The notes under the pieces were generated by a model. The model was given only the letters and a program-made list of their open reading frames with translations. It did not search any database and had not been told where the DNA came from. The position numbers and the translations under genes were made by a program. A stretch of 11,027 bases of DNA, taken from positions 1 through 11,027 of the forward strand of contig CAZOHN010000120.1 of assembly GCA_964579325.1 (NCBI GenBank). Direction: 5' to 3'. Positions 5,256 to 11,027 of this stretch are shown here, piece by piece (the first letter of the stretch is position 1; each line of letters begins with the position of its first letter). Origin of the DNA: CAZOHN01 sp964579325. Its GTDB lineage: Bacteria; Pseudomonadota; Alphaproteobacteria; Rhodobacterales; Rhodobacteraceae.

Positions 5256-7052
5256 TCAGTGCCCTGGAATGGCCGTCACGTAGGTCCCCGGCGAAGGCAC
5301 AAGCTCAGGGTGAGTCGCAGCGCCCGGTATTCGCGCCTTCACCTTCGTCCCTGACCGCCGCGAGAGCCAGGCATCCCACCGCGGCCACCACGATCCCTCA
5401 TGGTAGGTGGCGCCCTCCTGCCAGTCGGCGGGCGTGGCCGGCCAGTCGTCGTTCGTGTAGTGCCCATACTTCTTCTTGGTCGGCGGATTCACGATCCCGG
5501 CAATATGGCCCGACTCCGAGAGGACAAAGGTCTTGTCCTTAGATCCCATCGCCCGAACACCGTCATAGGACGACTTCCAAGCCGCGATGTGGTCGGTCTC
5601 GCAAGCAATGGCGCAGATCGGCACGCGGACGTCCGAAATGTGCAGCTTCTCACCGAGCATGTCGAAGCCATCCTTTGCGAAACGGTCGCCCTGGCAGAGC
5701 CCGCGCAGATACTCGACCGCCATTCGCGCCGGAAGGTTCGTCCCGTCACCGTTCCAGAACAGAAGATCGAAGGCTGGCGGCGCCTCGCCCATCATGTAGC
5801 TGCGGATCGCAGGGCCATAGATCAGGTCGTTCGAGCGCAGGTACGAGAAGGTCCGCGACATGAAGAACTTGTCGAGGATGCCATGCTCCTGCACTTCCTT
5901 CTCGATCCCGTCCACGAAATCGTCGCTGAGGAAGACAGTCATCTCGCCCTGGTCGGAGAAGTCGGTCAGCGTCGTGAACAGGGTTGCGGACTTGACCGAG
6001 GTGTCCTTGCGCTTGTGCATCAGGCTCAATGTCATCGACAGCGTGGTGCCGGCGATGCAGTAGCCGACCACGTTCACCTTGTCCTCGCCGGTGATCGCCT
6101 TCGCCTCGCGGATCGCGGTGAGGTATCCCTCCTCGATATAGGTGTCGAGGCCCACGTCGGCATAGCTGGGATCGGGGTTCACCCAGGACACCACGAACAG
6201 CGTATAGCCTTGGTCGACGATCCACTTGATCAGGCTGTTCGCCGGCTTGAGGTCGAGAATGTAGAACTTGTTGATCCATGGCGGGAAGATGATCAGCGGT
6301 GTCTTGTGAACCGTTTCGGTCGTGGGCGCATACTGGATCAGCTCGAACATCCGGTTGCGGAACACCACCGACCCGGGCGTCGTCGCGATATTGCTACCAA
6401 CCTTGAAGGCGTTGCGGTCAGCCAGCGTCACGAGCAGATCGCCCTCGTTCGCCTCGAGGTCGCGCACGAGGTTCTCGAGCCCGTCGACGAGGCTCTGCCC
6501 GTCGGTCTCCACCGCCTTTGCCAGCGCTTCGGGGTTGGTTCCAAGGAAGTTCGTCGGCGAGAACATGTCGACGATCTGCCGCGAAAAGTACTCCAGCCGT
6601 TTCTTGTCCTTGGGGTCGAGGTGGTCGAGGTCTTCGATCGCGCTCTCGATCGCTTCCGACGACAGAAGATACTGCTGCTTGATGTAATTGAAGTACGGAT
6701 GTGTCTCCCACAGCGGGTTTGCGAAGCGGCGGTCTTTCGGTGTGTGATCGGGCGGCGGCTCGGTGATCTTGCCCTTCACAAGCTGCTGCTGGGCGTCGAT
6801 GTAGTGGCGCAGCGCCTTCCCCCAGTAGCCGACCTGGTGCTCGATGATCTTCGAGGGGTTGGCCAGCATCTCGGCGACGTAGGCGGCGGCCGCCTTCATC
6901 AGCAGCTCCTGTCCTGGGCCTTGCAGCGAGGGGTCCACGTTGCGCTTGTGCGACATGGCGCTCACCAGACGCTGGGTCAGCTCCTCCACTTTCGCGAGGT
7001 TGGCGTTCAGTCGGTCCAGATCGGCGCCTGCGTCTTGTTGGTCAGTTGTCAT
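5256..7052 (-). CDS. phaC: PhaC, class I poly(R)-hydroxyalkanoate synthase
   Basis: A 598-residue alpha/beta-hydrolase-fold synthase of class I length that needs no PhaE or PhaR subunit partner. It polymerises (R)-3-hydroxyacyl-CoA, typically 3-hydroxybutyryl-CoA, at the granule surface. The N-terminal PhaC domain covers about 75-245 (FANPLWETHPYFNYIKQQYL at 110-129). The lipase-like box is GYCIAG (330-335) with catalytic C332. The remaining triad residues are D487 in CETDHIAAWKSSYDG and H516 in SESGHIAGIVNPP, all intact. The ATG at 7052 has only a weak GGAAAT ribosome binding site. It is divergent from phaZ across a short gap and followed on the same strand by phaP after about 110 bp. The 728-codon frame on the opposite strand (5400-7586) is a codon-bias shadow. 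Confidence 0.97.
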   Translation of the reverse strand: MTTDQQDAGADLDRLNANLAKVEELTQRLVSAMSHKRNVDPSLQGPGQELLMKAAAAYVAEMLANPSKIIEHQVGYWGKALRHYIDAQQQLVKGKITEPPPDHTPKDRRFANPLWETHPYFNYIKQQYLLSSEAIESAIEDLDHLDPKDKKRLEYFSRQIVDMFSPTNFLGTNPEALAKAVETDGQSLVDGLENLVRDLEANEGDLLVTLADRNAFKVGSNIATTPGSVVFRNRMFELIQYAPTTETVHKTPLIIFPPWINKFYILDLKPANSLIKWIVDQGYTLFVVSWVNPDPSYADVGLDTYIEEGYLTAIREAKAITGEDKVNVVGYCIAGTTLSMTLSLMHKRKDTSVKSATLFTTLTDFSDQGEMTVFLSDDFVDGIEKEVQEHGILDKFFMSRTFSYLRSNDLIYGPAIRSYMMGEAPPAFDLLFWNGDGTNLPARMAVEYLRGLCQGDRFAKDGFDMLGEKLHISDVRVPICAIACETDHIAAWKSSYDGVRAMGSKDKTFVLSESGHIAGIVNPPTKKKYGHYTNDDWPATPADWQEGATYHEGSWWPRWDAWLSRRSGTKVKARIPGAATHPELVPSPGTYVTAIPGH

Positions 7053-7073
7053 AATTCTATTTCCGGCCTACAT

Positions 7074-7111
7074 TCGCACTTGCAGCATAATGTCGCCGGG
7101 CTGGGGGGCAA
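7074..7111 (-). promoter_or_regulatory. Candidate phaC promoter with degenerate PhaR-like site
   Basis: On the minus strand TTGCCC (7106-7111), 16 bp and TATGCT (7084-7089) form a plausible sigma-70-like promoter with a leader of roughly 25 nt. Next to the -10, CTGC-AAGT-GCGA (7074-7085) matches 6 of the 8 arm bases of the PhaR consensus, with an allowed N4 spacer. Both calls are motif inspection only. Confidence 0.33.
7086..7091 (+). promoter_or_regulatory. Candidate phaZ -10 box overlapping the phaC -10
   Basis: CATAAT differs from the TATAAT consensus at one base and overlaps the proposed phaC -10 on the other strand. No good -35 is visible at 16-18 bp, so it may need an activator or be chance. 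If used, the phaZ leader would be about 60 nt. Confidence 0.3.
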
Positions 7112-7140
7112 GGCGACGATTTGGTCCGGGCACATCCCGG
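7092..7140 (+). other. Two potential hairpins in the phaZ leader
   Basis: GTCGCC (7092-7097) and GGCGAC (7112-7117) are perfect 6-bp arms around a G-rich 14-base loop. CCGGG (7126-7130) and CCCGG (7136-7140) form a 5-bp stem with a 5-base loop, ending 4 nt before the purine-rich ribosome binding site of phaZ. They may affect translation, but GC-rich DNA yields such stems by chance. Confidence 0.3.
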
Positions 7141-7155
7141 GAAAGGGGAAAGCCC

Positions 7156-8421
7156 GTGCGCTTTATGGCGTCCTACGACTGGATGGAGACCCTCCGCAAC
7201 ACGAATCAGTGGCTTGGGGCCACCGCCCTTGCCATGGGATCCTACCCCCAAACGAGCCTCATCCCCCACCCCTTCTTCAAGGTTCTCGCGGCCTGGGGCG
7301 AAGTGACGGAACGGACCTTCTCGCGCATGGTGGCGAAACCCGACTGGGGGATCCGTACGGTCGTGGCCGAAGACGGGCGGGACCACCTCGTCTTCGTCGA
7401 GCCACTTGTCAGGAAACCCTTCGGCGATCTTGTCCATTTTCGCGTGAACAAGCGCGCGCCCAAGCAACGGCGGGTGCTACTGGTGGCACCGATGTCGGGC
7501 CACTACGCCACGCTCCTGCGCTCGACCGTGGCCTCTCTCCTGCCAGACTGCGAAGTCTTCATCACCGACTGGCACAACGCCCGTGACATCGCGGTGTCCG
7601 AGGGCAAGTTCGACATCGAGGACTATACTCTCTACCTCATGGAGTTCATGCGGTTCCTCGGCCCGGACACCCACGTCATTGCCGTCTGCCAACCCGTGCC
7701 CATCGCTCTCGCCGCGACGGCCTACCTCGCCGAACTGGAACCGGACGCACAGCCACGCACCCTCACTCTGATCGGCGGTCCTGTCGACCCAAGCGCCGCG
7801 CCAACCGACGTGACAGACTTCGGCCGCACCGTGACGATGGGCCAACTCGAGCACCTTGCGATCCAACGGGTGGGCTTCAAGTACAAGGGAGCCGGGCGGC
7901 TCGTGTATCCAGGCCTCGCCCAGCTGTCCTCGTTCATCTCGATGAACGGGGAACGTCACGGCAAGGCATTCTTCGATCAGATCATTGCGGTTTCAAAGGG
8001 CGAGGCAGGCGACCACGACAAGCACAACCGCTTCTACGACGAGTATCTCGCGGTCATGGACATGACTGCCGAATTCTACCTCTCTACGGTCGAGCGCATC
8101 TTCAAGCGCCGGGTGATCGCGCGGAATGTGTTCACGGTGGCAAACCATCAGGTCGACCTCGGCAAGATCACGGACGTCGCGGTAAAGATCGTCGAGGGCG
8201 AGGAGGACGACATCTCGGCTCCCGGCCAGTGCCTCGCCGCGCTCGACCTCCTCACCGGGCTGCCGCCCGAGAAGAAGGCAAGCCACCTTGAACCCGGGGC
8301 AGGCCACTACGGTATCTTCGCAGGCAAGAGCTGGCGGAACAACATTCGGCCGCTGGTGCTCGACTTCATCGACACCCATTCCGGACCGCGCGGGCGAAAG
8401 CCGAAGCTGCGGAGCGCCTGA
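7156..8421 (+). CDS. phaZ: PhaZ, intracellular polyhydroxyalkanoate depolymerase
   Basis: A 421-residue protein of the intracellular PHB depolymerase family (PHB_depo_C type). It hydrolyses amorphous intracellular PHA granules to oligomers or 3-hydroxybutyrate. The catalytic cysteine is C178 in VIAVCQPVP, the Cys-type lipase-like box of this family. D351 or D352 in VEGEEDDISAPGQ and H384 in EPGAGHYGIF complete the triad, with spacing as in Ralstonia PhaZ1. No signal peptide is present, consistent with cytoplasmic action. The GTG at 7156 is chosen because GGGG (7145-7148) lies 7 nt upstream and the protein starts MRFMASYDWMETLR. The ATG at 7165 (418 residues) is possible but badly spaced. The open frame extends to 6940, but that part overlaps antisense phaC. 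It is divergent from phaC, so synthesis and breakdown share a control region. Confidence 0.95.
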   Translation: MRFMASYDWMETLRNTNQWLGATALAMGSYPQTSLIPHPFFKVLAAWGEVTERTFSRMVAKPDWGIRTVVAEDGRDHLVFVEPLVRKPFGDLVHFRVNKRAPKQRRVLLVAPMSGHYATLLRSTVASLLPDCEVFITDWHNARDIAVSEGKFDIEDYTLYLMEFMRFLGPDTHVIAVCQPVPIALAATAYLAELEPDAQPRTLTLIGGPVDPSAAPTDVTDFGRTVTMGQLEHLAIQRVGFKYKGAGRLVYPGLAQLSSFISMNGERHGKAFFDQIIAVSKGEAGDHDKHNRFYDEYLAVMDMTAEFYLSTVERIFKRRVIARNVFTVANHQVDLGKITDVAVKIVEGEEDDISAPGQCLAALDLLTGLPPEKKASHLEPGAGHYGIFAGKSWRNNIRPLVLDFIDTHSGPRGRKPKLRSA

Positions 8422-8436
8422 GGCTCAGACCGGCGC
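8414..8436. terminator. Dyad spanning both convergent stop codons (possible bidirectional terminator)
   Basis: The two stops form a palindrome, CTGAG-G-CTCAG (8418-8428): the phaZ TGA and the opposite-strand TGA of the hydrolase are mirror images. GCGCC (8414-8418) and GGCGC (8432-8436) are outer arms that could pair instead. There is no T-run on either side, so termination here is uncertain. Confidence 0.3.
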
Positions 8437-9162
8437 CACGTCCTCGACGGCGGCCCAGATCAGCGCCAGGCACGCGGGCGTGGAGAACCGGTGGTCCGCG
8501 TCCTTCACCAGGGTCAGCCTGATGTCGGGACCATCGGTATGGTTGAACAAGTGCAGCGCCACGGTAGGCGCGACGTCGGCGTCCGCCGACCCCTGCAAGA
8601 AGCGCACGGGCATCGGCAGGCGCAGCGGTCGGTCGAAGATGCGGTTTCGCCTGCCGTCCTCGATCAGGCGGCGCGTGAAGACGTAAGGCTCGTCGGAATA
8701 CTCCGACGGACGCTCGATCCGGCCCGTTTCGGCCAAAGCCTCTCGCTCGGCCTCGCTCAGTTCCTCGTATATCTCGTCGGTGAAATCCGGCGCGGCGGCG
8801 ATTGTCACGAGCCCCGCGATCCGCTGGGGGAACAGGCGCGCGAGCAGCAGGGCGATCCACCCACCCATGGAGGAGCCGACCAGCACCTGAGGGCCCTTCG
8901 TCAAGGCCAGCGCTGCGGCGGCATCCGCCGCCCAGTCGCCGATGCAGCCCTCCTCGAAGGCCCCGCCGCTCTCGCCGTGTCCCGAATAGTCGAAGCGCAG
9001 GAACGAGCGACCCCGGGCACGCGCCCGGTCCTCGAGGAACAGCGCCTTGGTCCCGGACATGTCGGAGCGGAATCCACCGAGAAAGACGATGCCCGGCCCC
9101 GACCCGCTGCACTGATTGAAGGCCAGCCTGCGTCCCTGTGGGGAGGTGATGAAGTCTGTCAT
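8425..9162 (-). CDS. Alpha/beta hydrolase (serine esterase/thioesterase-like)
   Basis: A 245-residue serine hydrolase of compact alpha/beta fold. The oxyanion-side loop is VFLGGFRSDMSGTKA (26-40), followed by LRFDYSGHGESGG (55-67). The nucleophile elbow is GSSMGG (96-101) with S98 as nucleophile. A likely acid is D194 or D196 in LQGSADADVAP, and the base is H224 in DADHRF. Overall form resembles ABHD10/palmitoyl-thioesterase-like and acyl esterase proteins; the substrate cannot be stated. It converges on phaZ with 3 bp between stops and follows the Tag-like gene by 40 bp on the same strand, so those two are probably co-transcribed. A role on hydroxyacyl esters from PHA breakdown is conceivable from position only. 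The 9162 start overlaps the stop of a 3-codon frame that has the better-spaced Shine-Dalgarno. Confidence 0.88.
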   Translation of the reverse strand: MTDFITSPQGRRLAFNQCSGSGPGIVFLGGFRSDMSGTKALFLEDRARARGRSFLRFDYSGHGESGGAFEEGCIGDWAADAAAALALTKGPQVLVGSSMGGWIALLLARLFPQRIAGLVTIAAAPDFTDEIYEELSEAEREALAETGRIERPSEYSDEPYVFTRRLIEDGRRNRIFDRPLRLPMPVRFLQGSADADVAPTVALHLFNHTDGPDIRLTLVKDADHRFSTPACLALIWAAVEDVAPV

Positions 9163-9202
9163 CTGGTCATCCCGTTCCTTGACCCCGGCCCGGGCGGCAC
9201 CG

Positions 9203-9874
9203 TCATGGGCCCATGCTCTGCGCCAGTACGCGGCCGATCTCGTTGAATGTGCGCCCGCTCTCGGCCTTCCAGCGGTCGAAGGCCGACTGGATCGCGGCCA
9301 TTGCCTTGCGCGAACCCGGCGCCCCGTCGATCACGCCCTCGGCCTGAAGCCGGGCCACGACATCGCGGCTCAGGATGAAGCTTTCCTTGCCCATCAGCCG
9401 CAGCAGGTACTGCCCCGTCGTCCCGCCAAGGCGGCTACCGTTCCTGCCAAGCCAGTCCAGTAGGCCGACGTAGTCCGACACGGGCCAGTCGCCGACCTTG
9501 CGTCCGAAGCTTTCGCCACCTTCGCGAACCTGGCGAAGGAACGCCGCGTTGTCGCGGATCGCCGCGATCTTGGCACCGCTGCGGATCACCCGCGTGTCGG
9601 CGATGAGCGCATCGAACCAGTCGTCGTCCATCATCGACAGGCGCCCGACGTCGAAACCCGCCATTGCCTCCTCGATGCCGGGCCACTTTGCCTCGACGAC
9701 CGACCAGCTGATCCCGGCCTGGAAGATGCCCCGCGCCATCGCGGCAAGCCAGCGGTCGTCGGGAATCGCTGCCAGAGCTTCCGGTGACTTCGGGAGCGAC
9801 GCCCCGCCCAGCACCGCCTCGACGCTGCCCTTGCGCCCGGCGGCAATGGCGAGGATTTCGTCAAAACTGCGCAT
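9203..9874 (-). CDS. DNA-3-methyladenine glycosylase I (Tag) family protein, divergent
   Basis: A 223-residue protein related to Tag (Adenine_glyco family, helix-hairpin-helix DNA glycosylase fold), which removes 3-methyladenine from alkylated DNA. The recognisable core is GIFQAGISWSVVEAKWPGIE (49-68), DVGRLSMMDDDWFDALIADT (75-94), RSGAKIAAIRDNAAFL (98-113) and GTTGQYLLRLMG (151-162). These match the Tag segments QAGLSW, FDPVKVAAM, the HRGKIQAIIGNA region and the VGTT region. Unlike E. coli Tag there is no cysteine anywhere, so the zinc-binding Cys/His set is absent, and the position of the base-recognising Glu before QAGLSW appears to be Gly49. The fold assignment is firm; true 3-methyladenine specificity is not. 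The ATG at 9874 follows GGGAGGGGCAGG. It is probably first in an operon with the hydrolase. Confidence 0.83.
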   Translation of the reverse strand: MRSFDEILAIAAGRKGSVEAVLGGASLPKSPEALAAIPDDRWLAAMARGIFQAGISWSVVEAKWPGIEEAMAGFDVGRLSMMDDDWFDALIADTRVIRSGAKIAAIRDNAAFLRQVREGGESFGRKVGDWPVSDYVGLLDWLGRNGSRLGGTTGQYLLRLMGKESFILSRDVVARLQAEGVIDGAPGSRKAMAAIQSAFDRWKAESGRTFNEIGRVLAQSMGP

Positions 9875-9936
9875 CCTGCCCCTCCCGTTCGCCCCGGCAC
9901 CCTGCCAGAGGTGCGAAGGCCGGGCAAGCGCCCGCC

Positions 9937-9970
9937 TTGACGTCCCGCGTGCGCCACGTCACAAGCGGCG
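9937..9970 (+). promoter_or_regulatory. Dyad and -35-like element upstream of thrS
   Basis: The 153-bp gap between the divergent Tag-like gene and thrS contains TTGACG (9937-9942), a good -35-like hexamer, but no convincing -10 at 16-18 bp. The overlapping CTTGACGT and ACGTCACAAG form an imperfect inverted repeat with 2 unpaired bases. A promoter for thrS is expected here; I cannot place it more exactly. Confidence 0.25.
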
Positions 9971-10027
9971 CGACATACCCGCAACCGGGCGTTCCGTGGG
10001 CGCCGAACCGACGAGGAGCATGGGCCG

Positions 10028-11027
10028 ATGACCCAGATTTCCCTGACCTTCCCCGATGGCAATTCCCGCCACTTCAAGCGTGGCGTCACCCCTGCCGAGG
10101 TTGCCGCGTCCATCTCGAAGTCGCTGGAGAAGGCGGCCATTTCGGCCACTGTGAACGGCGCGCACTGGGACCTCGCCTGGCCCATCGACGGCGATTGCAC
10201 CATCGCGATCAACACGCTGAAAGACGATGGACCCGCGCTGGAACTCATCCGGCACGACCTCGCCCACATCATGGCACGCGCGGTGCAGGAGATCTGGCCC
10301 GACGTGAAGGTGACCATCGGCCCGGTCATCGAGAACGGCTGGTACTACGACTTCGACCGCGCCGAGCCGTTCACTCCCGACGATCTCGGCGCCATCGAGA
10401 AGAAGATGCGCGAGATCATCAACGCGCGCGATCCGGTGCGCACCGAGGTCTGGTCGCGCGAGGATGCCATCGCCTTCTACAAATCCAAGGGCGAGGGCTA
10501 CAAGGTCGAGCTCGTCGAGGCGATCCCGACCGGCCAGTCGATCCGCATGTACTGGCACGGCCACTGGCAGGACCTCTGCCGTGGCCCGCATCTGCAGCAC
10601 ACCGGCCAGGTGCCGGCTGACGCCTTCAAGCTGATGAAGGTCGCCGGGGCCTACTGGCGGGGTGACAGCACCCGCCCGCAGCTTCAGCGCATCTACGGCG
10701 TGGCGTTCCGCAATCGCGACGACCTCAAGGCCTACCTCACCTTCCTCGAAGAAGCCGAGAAGCGCGACCACCGCCGCCTCGGCCGCGAAATGGAGCTCTT
10801 CCACTTCCAGGAGGAAGCGCCGGGCATGGTGTTCTGGCACCCCAACGGCTGGGATGTCTACCGGTCACTCGAGGACTACATGCGCCGCCGCCTGCGGACC
10901 GCGGGCTACAAGGAAATCAAGACCCCCCAGGTGGTGGACCGAAAGCTCTGGGAAGCCTCGGGCCACTGGGAGAACTACCGCGAGAACATGTTCATCACCG
11001 AAATCGACGAGGAACATGCCAACGAGA
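10028..11027 (+). CDS. thrS: Threonyl-tRNA synthetase, N-terminal part (cut by window edge)
   Basis: The first 333 codons of an enzyme that charges tRNA-Thr with threonine in the cytoplasm. An N-terminal TGS domain spans about residues 1-62. The editing (second additional) domain follows, with HDLAH at 76-80 and the CRGPH motif at 184-188. Those His and Cys residues clear mischarged Ser-tRNA-Thr, so proofreading looks intact. The class II catalytic core begins near residue 250 (LGREMELFHFQEEAPGMVFW); the motif 1 region (SLEDYMRRRLRTAGYKEIKT at 280-299) is present. Motifs 2 and 3, the zinc ligands and the anticodon-binding domain lie beyond the window. The ATG at 10028 is preceded by GAGGAG 9 nt upstream. 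It is divergent from the Tag-like gene across 153 bp and is an unrelated housekeeping gene. Confidence 0.97.
   Translation, partial: MTQISLTFPDGNSRHFKRGVTPAEVAASISKSLEKAAISATVNGAHWDLAWPIDGDCTIAINTLKDDGPALELIRHDLAHIMARAVQEIWPDVKVTIGPVIENGWYYDFDRAEPFTPDDLGAIEKKMREIINARDPVRTEVWSREDAIAFYKSKGEGYKVELVEAIPTGQSIRMYWHGHWQDLCRGPHLQHTGQVPADAFKLMKVAGAYWRGDSTRPQLQRIYGVAFRNRDDLKAYLTFLEEAEKRDHRRLGREMELFHFQEEAPGMVFWHPNGWDVYRSLEDYMRRRLRTAGYKEIKTPQVVDRKLWEASGHWENYRENMFITEIDEEHANE

Noticed and set aside
6940..7155. N-terminal extension of phaZ to an upstream ATG (493 residues)
   Set aside because: The extension overlaps antisense phaC and the shared control region. The GTG at 7156 has a properly spaced ribosome binding site and gives the usual family length.
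5400..7586. 728-codon open frame on the plus strand across phaC
   Set aside because: It is antisense to an intact phaC with full catalytic triad, has low-complexity Arg/Val/Leu-rich composition and matches no family I recognise. Long antisense frames are expected from high GC at third codon positions.
9875..10027. T-box or other riboswitch ahead of thrS
   Set aside because: No T-box sequence or terminator/antiterminator pair is visible. Only a small imperfect dyad is present, and T-boxes are not usual for thrS in proteobacteria.
9784..10620. 278-codon plus-strand frame overlapping the Tag-like gene start and thrS
   Set aside because: Arg/Pro/His-rich out-of-frame reading crossing a promoter region and the start of thrS; not a plausible protein.
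1..11027. Mobile elements, CRISPR arrays, tRNA/rRNA genes, toxin-antitoxin or phage genes
   Set aside because: I found no terminal inverted repeats with transposase frames, regularly spaced repeats, cloverleaf-like segments or recognisable phage/defence proteins on either strand. Coding density and composition are uniform.

Overview
The window looks like a chromosomal segment of a high-GC alphaproteobacterium, most likely Rhodobacteraceae (Roseobacter/Rhodobacter/Paracoccus group). The evidence is the gene order phaZ <-> phaC-phaP-phaR, the strong GC bias, and PhaR-type CTGC-N3-GCAG operators ahead of phaP. The genus cannot be fixed from the sequence. Nothing points to recent transfer: I see no insertion sequence, integrase, tRNA or rRNA gene, or CRISPR array.

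Layout. (1) Bases 1-1610, plus strand: the 3' end of a glutamine-synthetase-family gene of gamma-glutamylpolyamine synthetase (PuuA) type. It overlaps by 4 bp an FAD-dependent oxidoreductase of PuuB/OrdL type, so this is probably a polyamine or amine catabolic pair. (2) 1697-2899, plus: a PLP-dependent DegT/DnrJ/EryC1/StrS-family aminotransferase, converging with 9 bp between stops on a LysR-type regulator (2909-3862, minus). (3) 3999-8421: a complete polyhydroxyalkanoate (PHA, carbon storage granule) module. On the minus strand lie phaC (class I synthase), phaP (phasin) and phaR (granule-binding repressor); phaZ (intracellular depolymerase) is divergent on the plus strand. (4) 8425-9874, minus: a probable two-gene unit, a DNA-3-methyladenine-glycosylase-I-family protein followed by a serine alpha/beta hydrolase, converging on phaZ with only 3 bp between stops. 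(5) From 10028, plus: the N-terminal 333 codons of thrS (threonyl-tRNA synthetase), cut by the window edge.

How the parts work together. PhaC makes polyester from 3-hydroxyacyl-CoA, PhaP coats the granule, PhaZ remobilises the polymer, and PhaR senses polymer and represses. The phaC-phaP gap holds two exact CTGC-N3-GCAG palindromes with a relaxed TTGC-N4-GCAA between them. One exact site lies between a plausible phaP -35 and -10, the expected place for a PhaR repressor. The other is also a hairpin followed by four T just after the phaC stop, so it may be operator and weak terminator at once. A strong intrinsic terminator separates phaP from phaR.

I see no clearly undescribed system. The core is a classical PHA locus. 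The points most worth checking are the three-part operator array, the operator/hairpin overlap, the cysteine-free Tag-family protein, and the aminotransferase beside the gamma-glutamyl amine genes. All intergenic stretches are under 300 bp.
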